Source: Orbaceae bacterium lpD04
GTDB taxonomy: Bacteria; Pseudomonadota; Gammaproteobacteria; Enterobacterales; Orbaceae
DNA: 64,000 nt
Assembly: GCA_036251935.1 (NCBI GenBank)
Contig: CP133967.1
Span: 2,675,488 to 2,739,487, forward strand
Reading direction: 5' to 3'
Numbering within the stretch: the first letter of the stretch is position 1; every line of letters starts with the position of its first letter. The notes under the pieces were generated by a model that saw nothing but the letters and a program-made list of their open reading frames with translations, was not told the DNA's origin and ran no database searches. A program made the translations under genes and the position numbers. Positions 44,067-50,930 of this stretch are shown piece after piece.

Positions 44067-45197
44067 TTATCCTAAATCATCGTGAGTCAAAACAGAAAAT
44101 AGATATTTTCCCTGACTTGTTGTCGCCAGCAATATATTTTGCTGTGATTGTTTAACTAATTGATTACCAAGTGTTAATAATGACCAGTAGGCTAAATCAG
44201 TTTGTTGACCTGCCAGACTATCTAAAGTATTAATGCTATCAGGCGAAATATGATGAACGGCTAATGCTTTCACGATTTCAATTTCATTAGATTTATCTAA
44301 ATTTGCACACCATAATTGTGAAACATCTTTAATTGCGGGTTGTATTTCAGCCATTTGCTTGACGGCCTCATCAATATTTGTCGTTACCATTGGGCGTAAA
44401 AGATTTGATTCAATCAACGACTTATCGACCTTTGGCAAAAGTGGCTTATCGACTAATAATAATGCACCTAAAAAGGCAGAGCCTTTTGATAGCAAATTAT
44501 TGGCAATGATAAGTTGTACTTCATATTGTGGATTATCGATTATTTCGGCAATTTGTTCTGCCTGAGTGCCGACGCTAAGGTGGTGGGTAATAGAATAAGG
44601 CTTATTAATTTTACAACGCTGATAAATTGTATGGATCATATCATCAAAATAACTATATGATTCAGATGAAGAATAAAGCGTTATTGCTATCTTTGTGTTA
44701 TCAGGTAATTGACTTAACGGTTCAACAAAACTATAAAATAAATCCTCAAAGTAATGTTCATACTCAAATTCATCGTCATCAAATGGCAGTACTTTATCAA
44801 TTTGTACTGGTAAACTAACCCTATCAACTAATATTTTTGTGGCAGTGAGTTCATTAGGCGTTATCCAATAACTTAACATAATGCCCGCACTCGACATTGC
44901 CCAATCTTGCCAGTTATTATCAATTTTGCCTTGTTCTTGCTGCCAAATATCAAAGCGTTCCTGCGCTAGTCCATATAAATAAAAGCGGATACTTAAAGCG
45001 ACACCACCTGCAATAAAAGGGGCAAGGATCGCAATTAGCCAAAAAGAGAGTGATGCAAAGTAATTATTATCACCCCAACTCGCGATTAAAAAGGCAGCGG
45101 TGATGATAAATAATGTCAAAAATACGCAAATCCAAAACCAACGCCTAGGCTTATCAGGTCGAGTTAATGGAATTATTTCAGGTTTAGGCCATGACAT
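44067..45197 (-). CDS. T6SS-associated two-helix membrane protein, family unknown
   Basis: 376 residues, not recognised. A short basic, Pro-rich N-terminus precedes two transmembrane helices (about 20-40 and 47-73); the remaining 300 residues should be cytoplasmic. That part shows alternating strands and helices (IAITLYSSSES, QLIIANNLLSK, GALLLVDKPLLP) without a nucleotide-binding motif that I can see. It is not TssL, whose helix is C-terminal. It lies 3 bases upstream of tssM and 6 bases after the PAAR gene, so it is surely part of the T6SS operon, possibly a membrane-complex accessory. Confidence 0.75.
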   Translation of the reverse strand: MSWPKPEIIPLTRPDKPRRWFWICVFLTLFIITAAFLIASWGDNNYFASLSFWLIAILAPFIAGGVALSIRFYLYGLAQERFDIWQQEQGKIDNNWQDWAMSSAGIMLSYWITPNELTATKILVDRVSLPVQIDKVLPFDDDEFEYEHYFEDLFYSFVEPLSQLPDNTKIAITLYSSSESYSYFDDMIHTIYQRCKINKPYSITHHLSVGTQAEQIAEIIDNPQYEVQLIIANNLLSKGSAFLGALLLVDKPLLPKVDKSLIESNLLRPMVTTNIDEAVKQMAEIQPAIKDVSQLWCANLDKSNEIEIVKALAVHHISPDSINTLDSLAGQQTDLAYWSLLTLGNQLVKQSQQNILLATTSQGKYLFSVLTHDDLG

Positions 45198-45203
45198 TCA
45201 ACA

Positions 45204-45470
45204 TTATTCCATTTCAGCTGATTTAATTGTCGAAAGAACTTTGCAACCACATTCGCAAAGGCAATAATCAATTACGACAGGTTTACCATCAGAATAACAG
45301 GTTTTAGAGCCTTCAATAATTTTATTCACACCATGATCTTTTTTAGGACAATCAACAAGATCACCGAGCAAAGCAACTGGTTTACCCTCAACAATGCTAC
45401 TTGATGTGGCACTAATCACTTTACCGCCATGCGTGGTTGGATCACCAAGCCTAACTACATTTCTACCCAT
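45204..45470 (-). CDS. PAAR-domain spike tip protein
   Basis: 88 residues. LGDPTTHGGKVISATSSSIVEGKPVALLGDLVDCP is the PAAR opening. Later Cys/His residues (CPKKDHG, CLCECGC) could bind the tip zinc. It caps VgrG and sharpens the T6SS spike. It has no toxin extension. First gene of the structural operon. Confidence 0.9.
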   Translation of the reverse strand: MGRNVVRLGDPTTHGGKVISATSSSIVEGKPVALLGDLVDCPKKDHGVNKIIEGSKTCYSDGKPVVIDYCLCECGCKVLSTIKSAEME

Positions 45471-45797
45471 TCTTTATTCCTTTCTCTATTTTATTTATCA
45501 TTATTTATTCTATGGAATAATTACACGAACTATATTATGTTATTAAAGGCTAATATCATAACTTAAAATTACCAACTTATTCACAAATAAAACTTTATCA
45601 AAAGTGATAATATTACAATCAGGATGCTATCAACGCAATATTATTGGCTAACTTTTATAAAAAAGATATGATTTTATCAAAACTGTATCAATCTAAAATG
45701 TTTTTTCTAACTCATTTATCGGTATTTTATTGCACATAATACTCGTGCATCGGCTGTTAATTACTTTTTTGATCTACTGCTTAAAAACAAATACAAA
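45471..45797. promoter_or_regulatory. Region upstream of the T6SS structural operon
   Basis: About 330 AT-rich bases without a gene. The PAAR promoter should be here. One candidate on the minus strand is TTGCGT-N17-TAATAT and another is TTGATA-N17-TATCTT, both imperfect. No operator is obvious. Confidence 0.3.
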
Positions 45798-45845
45798 ACA
45801 CTTTGTAAACTTTTTCCCTGTTGCCCCCCCTTTCTTTTCAATCAA
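45798..45845. repeat. Module-boundary repeat R4 (degenerate copy)
   Basis: A diverged copy of the boundary repeat (ACTTTG..AAACTTT..CCTGTT..TTTCAATCAA). Its end is continuous with the 108-base repeat at 45836. It closes the island on the structural-operon side. Confidence 0.5.
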
Positions 45846-45943
45846 CAAATAGTGCTAAATTCAATATCTAAGGATAATTACCATTGGGGTGCTTTAAGAC
45901 CAAAAGCGGCTTCGAGCCAGTTAACTAATAAAAAATTAACTGG
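45836..45943. repeat. 108-base direct repeat, copy 1
   Basis: Matches 47979-48086 over all 108 bases with one visible difference (A at 45936, G at 48079). Both copies lie just downstream of a member of the two-helix membrane-protein family. Flanks are clearly related but diverged, so this block has been homogenised or moved recently. No transposase is linked. Confidence 0.85.
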
Positions 45944-46003
45944 GTATATATCGATAATAATAAAAATTAGAAAGATACTAAGACTTGTGATAAGTAAAAG
46001 CAA
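45878..46003 (-). CDS. Possible 41-residue membrane microprotein
   Basis: An open frame starting with TTG (46003) five bases after the stop of the upstream membrane-protein gene. The first 20 residues are almost wholly hydrophobic, then come PVNFLLVNWLEAAFG and a LKAPQW end. The VNWLEAAFG segment resembles the post-helix LQSWFKSNRMG of the VasX-like effectors, so it may be a truncated effector tail. The second copy (near 48029-48154) keeps the 3' part but is frameshifted. No ribosome site is obvious; translation would depend on coupling. Confidence 0.35.
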   Translation of the reverse strand: MLLLITSLSIFLIFIIIDIYPVNFLLVNWLEAAFGLKAPQW

Positions 46004-46007
46004 AATA

Positions 46008-46949
46008 CTATTTATTGTTCAAAGTACTACCTTTATCCAAATTTTCATCATAGTAAAAAAAACCTGATTGATATTCTAAATACTTTGGTGAGGGTTTTGT
46101 TCCTGTATCTCGCTTCGGATCCCAATGTTTATACTGACCTTGTTTTTTCAACTCTTTAACTCGCTGTGCATTCATATTTAATAGGCTAATAGACCTTACA
46201 TCTTGCCATCCTAATGCTGTAAAAATTTTTTGAGCCAAAGCAATATCACCATCACGTCGTTCAATATAGGGACTTCGACTTGTACACGCGCCAATAAACT
46301 GAAATAGAATAAACATTGAAACAAAAGCAAAAATAGCTTCGTCCCATCCAGTAAAAATTAATGCAATGACAAAGATAACAAGCGCCAAACAAGAGACAAT
46401 CGGAACCGTTAGTGTAAAGTAAAAACGCCACGAAAATTTTAAAAATGCCTTTTTCCCTTGATCACAACCTGGTAATACTGAAATAACATGATCTTTCGGC
46501 CTAGCAATAGCATAAACCTGCCAATGTGTGTCATATGATTTATCAACGACTACGACAACTTCATCATTTTCATGGAATTGCCCGTATCCAATCCATCCTT
46601 CAATCGCCTGACCGTCTAACTTGGCACTGATATACACACACATTTCAAGTGACCCTTTTGGGCGGTCAAGTGCAGCACCTGCTGCTGCTGGTCCAAAATT
46701 AAACATACCAATAAATGCGCCAAGTTTAGCTCTACGGCGTTTTTTTTCATAAACCTCTTCACTTTGATAAAAAGCTGATGATATCGGTGCAAATGAGGAT
46801 ATCATTTTAATCTCAGTAAGTTGCCCCTTAATCGATACTAGCGGGCCTTTAGGGGCTAAAATGGGGTAAGGAAGAATAATATTTTTTTCTTCAGCTAAAA
46901 GCTCTAAACCATAGGTTGCATCATTACCATCAAATTTAAGATAACACAT
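46008..46949 (-). CDS. Two-helix membrane protein of T6SS effector island (paralog 1)
   Basis: 313 residues. N-terminal soluble domain: SIKGQLTEIK, LDGQAIEGWIGYGQFHENDEVVVVVD, AIARPKDHVISVLPGCDQGKKA. Two adjacent helices (about 180-230) follow, then a C-terminal domain with AQKIFTALGWQDV and a final GFFYYDENLDKG. It resembles proteins named putative type VI secretion effectors in databases, but with no toxin motif and a place after an effector fragment it may equally be an immunity protein. It follows the 197-residue periplasmic gene by 12 bases. Confidence 0.7.
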   Translation of the reverse strand: MCYLKFDGNDATYGLELLAEEKNIILPYPILAPKGPLVSIKGQLTEIKMISSFAPISSAFYQSEEVYEKKRRRAKLGAFIGMFNFGPAAAGAALDRPKGSLEMCVYISAKLDGQAIEGWIGYGQFHENDEVVVVVDKSYDTHWQVYAIARPKDHVISVLPGCDQGKKAFLKFSWRFYFTLTVPIVSCLALVIFVIALIFTGWDEAIFAFVSMFILFQFIGACTSRSPYIERRDGDIALAQKIFTALGWQDVRSISLLNMNAQRVKELKKQGQYKHWDPKRDTGTKPSPKYLEYQSGFFYYDENLDKGSTLNNK

Positions 46950-46961
46950 AATATTTTTTAC

Positions 46962-47555
46962 CTATTTTTCCTCAACTGGGATATCAAACGCTGTCATAAA
47001 ATCAGCACCACAATATTTAGCAAAATGATCAAACATGACAGGTAAACCTTCAGAACTTAAAGATGCTTGATAAAGCGTGTCACCTTCGCCTTTAGCGGTA
47101 AAGGTGATATTACCAGTGGCAGAGGCAAACTGTTTAAATAATTGACTAAAAATTGGTGTCAATTTAGCTTTCTCTTGATCATAGTCTTTGAAATAACCTG
47201 AATAATCAAGGTTGTTAGTCCAGAAGACAATATTCTTACTATAATTAAACATTGTTCCAAAAAAATTATTTTTATTTCTCTTTCTATCAAGAGAAACTAA
47301 AAGTTCAGTCGATTTAGAAAGATTATCTAACCTCTGAGCGTGATAATAATAGACGGCAAATAGTATTTTGTTATTATCTGTTGAGCATATCAATTTAAAT
47401 TTACCATTGTAATCCTCTGCAGATAGTATGTATCTTGGCTTTGACCAATTATCTTGCTCTATAATTGACCACGAACCTTGTTGTTCAATGACTTTCTCGG
47501 CAGCACCCGCAGAAAAAGTTAGTAATAGCACACATAATATAATTAATCGTTTCAT
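46962..47555 (-). CDS. Secreted periplasmic protein of T6SS island (paralog 1)
   Basis: 197 residues with a clear signal peptide (cleavage after about SAGA). It is the most diverged of four related periplasmic proteins. The shared end is SSEGLPVMFDHFAKYCGADFMTAFDI, equivalent to KGLPEALIEFAKQCGSDFQTYSGI in the others. Its ribosome site is weak. It lies between an orphan effector tip and membrane paralog 1, the same order as in the intact module. A periplasmic antidote role is an inference. Confidence 0.65.
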   Translation of the reverse strand: MKRLIILCVLLLTFSAGAAEKVIEQQGSWSIIEQDNWSKPRYILSAEDYNGKFKLICSTDNNKILFAVYYYHAQRLDNLSKSTELLVSLDRKRNKNNFFGTMFNYSKNIVFWTNNLDYSGYFKDYDQEKAKLTPIFSQLFKQFASATGNITFTAKGEGDTLYQASLSSEGLPVMFDHFAKYCGADFMTAFDIPVEEK

Positions 47556-47567
47556 TTTTATCCCTAT

Positions 47568-47834
47568 TTATGAATATATATATCCCATTAGCTCTGGATT
47601 TTCACTAACAATTTTCTTAGCTTTTTTCAATGCTTGTTTTTCCCGCTCTTGTTTAGCTTGATACTCTTGGGTATCTAAAATTTCACCGAGGTCATCCAAC
47701 TCTTTTTGATAATCATCATAAGCAGACCATACTCTATTGACACTAAAAATTGGACGGTCTGACCGATAAAACTGGCTACCAAAGCGGTTTGCCGCAAACC
47801 AATTTTGTAGTTTATTGTTGGCAAGCAGCGACAC
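47568..47834 (-). pseudogene. Orphan C-terminal tip of a VasX-like effector (older)
   Basis: 88 codons from a GTG, with a stop four codons before. The sequence SLLANNKLQNWFAANRFG ... YQKELDDLGEILDTQEYQAKQ aligns with the last 90 residues of the 1,197-residue effector (ALLSDNPLQSWFKSNRMG ... YQDELNDLHEILDTDEYKAEQ). There is no upstream toxin body. It looks like the tail of a displaced effector kept in place upstream of its own periplasmic and membrane genes. Confidence 0.75.
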
Positions 47835-47839
47835 AATTT

Positions 47840-47896
47840 TAAAATTTCATGTAAATCATCTAACTCTGATTGGTATGAGCCATAAGCAATGGTCAT
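47840..47896 (-). pseudogene. Second orphan effector tip, fused out of frame
   Basis: About 19 codons reading TIAYGSYQSELDDLHEIL, equivalent to the SYQDELNDLHEIL segment of the intact effector. It then shifts frame into the older tip, whose alignment begins about 50 residues earlier. The join at about 47840 is therefore a recombination scar between two effector 3' ends. Confidence 0.65.
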
Positions 47897-47946
47897 AATT
47901 AAAAGATGTCAAAACTTTATAAGAAAAAAAGATAGCACTCGCTAAC

Positions 47947-47988
47947 ACTTTGTTAACTTTCACGCTGTTAACTATCCCTTTCAATCAA
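47947..47988. repeat. Module-boundary repeat R1
   Basis: 42 bases identical to R2 (55826-55867), containing GTTAAC twice in inverted-repeat layout. It lies between the orphan tips and the 108-base repeat, so it separates one module from the next. Confidence 0.8.
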
Positions 47989-48086
47989 CAAATAGTGCTA
48001 AATTCAATATCTAAGGATAATTACCATTGGGGTGCTTTAAGACCAAAAGCGGCTTCGAGCCAGTTAACTAATAAAAAGTTAACTGG
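47979..48086. repeat. 108-base direct repeat, copy 2
   Basis: Second copy of the block at 45836-45943. It overlaps the last bases of R1. Its 48060-48086 part is a perfect 10-base inverted repeat CCAGTTAACT/AGTTAACTGG, broken by one base in copy 1, and may act as a transcription end after membrane paralog 2. Confidence 0.85.
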
Positions 48087-48158
48087 CATATGTTGACAAT
48101 AATAAATAAAAATTAAAAAGATAAAAGTACTAAGGTAGTGATCAGTAAAAACAAAATA

Positions 48159-49091
48159 TTATTTATTAGTCAAATAGTTGTCTTTATCTAAATTCTCATC
48201 ATAGTAAAAAAAACCATCAACGCTTGAACGCGAATAAAGAGGGGATGGTCGTAATCCTTTTTCTGACAGTTTCCATTCAGAATATTGATTTTGTTGTTGT
48301 AACGTTTTAATTATGTTTTTATTGATATAGTATAAATCAATTTTTTCGGGATTTTTCCAGCCTAGCGTCGCAAAAATACGTTCGGCAAAATGATAAGCAC
48401 CCTTTTTTACATCTTTATATACGCTCAATGCCGCCAATACCCCAACGCACCCACAAATAATCATACCAAATGCCGTAAAGCCTGCTAATTGAACGAGGTC
48501 TCGCGCCATAAGGCTTGAAACGAATAGACACAGTAAAAAAATAAAGACAAGTAAGCCATAAAAACTTTTTATCGCCGTTTTTTTGCCAGCTTTATGCCCC
48601 TGCTGGCAAGTTGGCATAATTGAAATAATATGATCTTGTGGCCGTAATATTGCATACACTTCATCATGCTCTGCTTTAGGCGAAACGACCGCTTTGACTT
48701 CATCACCTTCATTAAATTTAGTAAAGCCAAGCCAGCCCTGAATCGGCTTATCATCTAACTTTGCCGAGATAAACACCGCCGCGATTTTAGGCTCTACTTT
48801 GCTGCGTTTCATTCCTGCGCCCGCTGATGCAAGACCTAAATTAAGGACGTTAATCCACGCACCTTGTTTAAACCTTTTTTCACGCTTTTCACGCACATCT
48901 TTAGGAATAAAAGCGTCAAGAGTAATTGGTGCATAAGCAGCCACTTGCTTGATATCCGTTAAACGACCGGTTTTAATCAGTAATTCACAATCAGGCTCGA
49001 TAATAGGCAATGCTGTACGAATATTGTGATCAATCCGTAATCTATTACGATCATACACCTGATCATTACCGTCAAATTTTAAGTAACACAT
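48159..49091 (-). CDS. Two-helix membrane protein of T6SS effector island (paralog 2)
   Basis: 310 residues, same family as paralog 1: MCYLKFDGND start, IKTGRLTDIKQVAAYAPI, LDDKPIQGWLGFTKFNEGDEVKAVVSP, LRPQDHIISIMPTCQQGHKAGKK. Two helices follow (about 190-240), then AERIFATLGWKNPEKIDLYYINK and a GFFYYDENLDK end. It comes last in the module of effector 1, 3 bases after a periplasmic paralog, and is a candidate membrane immunity protein for that effector. Confidence 0.7.
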   Translation of the reverse strand: MCYLKFDGNDQVYDRNRLRIDHNIRTALPIIEPDCELLIKTGRLTDIKQVAAYAPITLDAFIPKDVREKREKRFKQGAWINVLNLGLASAGAGMKRSKVEPKIAAVFISAKLDDKPIQGWLGFTKFNEGDEVKAVVSPKAEHDEVYAILRPQDHIISIMPTCQQGHKAGKKTAIKSFYGLLVFIFLLCLFVSSLMARDLVQLAGFTAFGMIICGCVGVLAALSVYKDVKKGAYHFAERIFATLGWKNPEKIDLYYINKNIIKTLQQQNQYSEWKLSEKGLRPSPLYSRSSVDGFFYYDENLDKDNYLTNK

Positions 49092-49094
49092 TAA

Positions 49095-49655
49095 TTATTT
49101 CTCCATCCGTTTAATATCAATCCCAGAATAAGTTTGAAAGTCACTGCCACACTGCTTGGCAAATTCGATTAATGCTTCCGGCAGCCCTTTAACGCTAAAA
49201 CTGGCGGTACCTTGAATTTTCCCCTCGGCATCAATCGCATTAACAATTAATGATTTTTTAGCATGTAACATTTGTTGGAATAGTACTTTATATTTATCAA
49301 TATCGCCTTGTATTCCATCTTTATCTAGATTATACCAAACACCGGGAACTACCCACATGTTAACAAAGTTTTTCCCGTTAAAGGTTATACTATGATTATC
49401 AATCCGATAGTCAAAAAAACACTCATCACTATATTTCATTTTATCTTGCATAATCGTAGCAATAAGATAATGTTCACCTACACACGTCAATCCTATTTTG
49501 TCATCACTACTATTTTTAAAAAATAAAACAAATTGAGTATTTAAGTTATTTTCAATATGCCAATCACTATCCTCTTGATTAGCAAAAACACCATAGGCAT
49601 ATAAAAAACCAAATAACACGGCGCATAATAAAGCTATTCTTTTTAGTGTACCCAT
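49095..49655 (-). CDS. Secreted periplasmic protein of T6SS island (paralog 2)
   Basis: 186 residues with signal peptide (LLCAVLFGFLYAYGVFA). The mature part is about 160 residues and ends with GTASFSVKGLPEALIEFAKQCG and SDFQTYSGI. An AAGGGGG ribosome site precedes the ATG. It is one of three tandem paralogs behind effector 1; its signal peptide and C-terminal third are nearly the same as in the 190-residue copy. Function unknown; periplasmic immunity is plausible. Confidence 0.7.
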   Translation of the reverse strand: MGTLKRIALLCAVLFGFLYAYGVFANQEDSDWHIENNLNTQFVLFFKNSSDDKIGLTCVGEHYLIATIMQDKMKYSDECFFDYRIDNHSITFNGKNFVNMWVVPGVWYNLDKDGIQGDIDKYKVLFQQMLHAKKSLIVNAIDAEGKIQGTASFSVKGLPEALIEFAKQCGSDFQTYSGIDIKRMEK

Positions 49656-49688
49656 TATGTGCCCCCTTATGCCATTATTTATTTTCGA

Positions 49689-50249
49689 TTAAGGCTTGGT
49701 GCTATTGGGTTGATTAACATCAATCCCAGAATAAGTTTGAAAGTCACTACCGCACTGTTTGGCAAATTCGATTAATGCTTCCGGCAGCCCTTTAACACTA
49801 AAGTTAATTGAACGGTAAATATGACCTTTCTCGTCAATCGCATTAACGGTTAGTGACTCTTTAGCCTTAAGCATTTGTTGAAAGAGTTTTTTGTATTGAA
49901 CGATATCACCACGTATTTGATTTCCTCCATCCTTATACCAAATACTTGGTACTATCCATGTTACAGAATAATCGTTTCCTTTAAATATCAAACTATTATT
50001 ATCAACTTGGTAATCAAAAAAACTTTTACCTTTATCTTCTGTAATATATGGTAAATGAGCACCCGTAATATACATTGAACGTGAACATGATATCGTTATC
50101 TTTTCACTATGCTCATTTTTCATAAATAGAGAAATTTGAATATCGGGGTTATCATTATCAATATTCCAATCATTATAATGCTGCTCAGCTACAGCTATAT
50201 TGAGTTGTAATAAACAGAATAATAAACACATTTTTTTAACTTTATTCAT
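49689..50249 (-). CDS. Secreted periplasmic protein of T6SS island (paralog 3)
   Basis: 186 residues, signal peptide (CLLFCLLQLNIAVA). The middle differs from the flanking copies (NPDIQISLFMKNEHSEKITIS), but WIVPSIWYK, GDIVQYKKLFQQMLKAKESLTVNAID and the KGLPEALIEFAKQCG end are shared. The last codons read YSGIDVNQPNST, like paralog 4. This mosaic pattern suggests exchange between copies. Confidence 0.7.
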   Translation of the reverse strand: MNKVKKMCLLFCLLQLNIAVAEQHYNDWNIDNDNPDIQISLFMKNEHSEKITISCSRSMYITGAHLPYITEDKGKSFFDYQVDNNSLIFKGNDYSVTWIVPSIWYKDGGNQIRGDIVQYKKLFQQMLKAKESLTVNAIDEKGHIYRSINFSVKGLPEALIEFAKQCGSDFQTYSGIDVNQPNSTKP

Positions 50250-50280
50250 TACTCAGCCTTATCCAATTGCTTAACCGCCA

Positions 50281-50853
50281 TTACGATCTGGTGCTATTGG
50301 GTTGATTAACATCAATCCCAGAATAAGTTTGGAAGTCACTACCGCATTGCTTTGCAAATTCGATTAATGCTTCCGGCAGCCCTTTAACGCTAAAACTGGC
50401 GGTACCTTGAATTTTCCCCTCGGCATCAATGGCATTAACAATTAATGATTTTTTAGCATGCAACATTTGTTGGAATAGAGTTTTATACTTATCAATATCT
50501 CCTTGCAAGTCATCTTTATCAACATGATATTTAACGCCCGGCACCATCCAAGTATAAGCAAAGTTACGTCCTTTAAATACTAAATGATGATTGTCTATCT
50601 GATAATCATAAAGATATTTATAGTTTCCTTTTAGTTCATACGATACGTCGACAGCGATAAGATACCTTTCATTGAACAAACATATTAATGATAGCTCTTC
50701 ATTATTACTACTTTTAGAGGATAATGAAACTTGCACATTTTGATGCTTCTCAACGACCCAATCACTCTCATTCTGATTAGCAAAAACTCCATAGGCATAT
50801 AAAAAACCAAATAGCACGGCGCATAATAAAACTATTTTTTTAAATCTATTCAT
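50281..50853 (-). CDS. Secreted periplasmic protein of T6SS island (paralog 4)
   Basis: 190 residues from the ATG at 50853. The frame extends 16 codons upstream, but the chosen start has AAGGAG five bases before it and yields a proper signal peptide (IVLLCAVLFGFLYAYGVFA). It shares the C-terminal half almost exactly with paralog 2. First gene after effector 1 (78 bases), so it is the most likely cognate antidote if immunity is periplasmic. Confidence 0.72.
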   Translation of the reverse strand: MNRFKKIVLLCAVLFGFLYAYGVFANQNESDWVVEKHQNVQVSLSSKSSNNEELSLICLFNERYLIAVDVSYELKGNYKYLYDYQIDNHHLVFKGRNFAYTWMVPGVKYHVDKDDLQGDIDKYKTLFQQMLHAKKSLIVNAIDAEGKIQGTASFSVKGLPEALIEFAKQCGSDFQTYSGIDVNQPNSTRS

Positions 50854-50930
50854 AGTACTCCTTACTAAAGAGAAGCTAAAATAAGCGATATAGCACCCCA
50901 ATATTGATAATAATTAATCATTTTAGCGTA

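Noticed and set aside
44067-45197. Assignment of the 376-residue protein as TssL
   Set aside because: TssL has a cytoplasmic N-domain and one C-terminal helix; here two helices are N-terminal.
47675-47896. 73-codon frame as an intact small gene
   Set aside because: Only its first part matches an effector tail; after the junction it reads the older tip in the wrong frame.
45836-48086. Insertion sequence flanked by 108-base repeats
   Set aside because: The repeats are direct, no transposase lies between them, and the contents are T6SS module genes.
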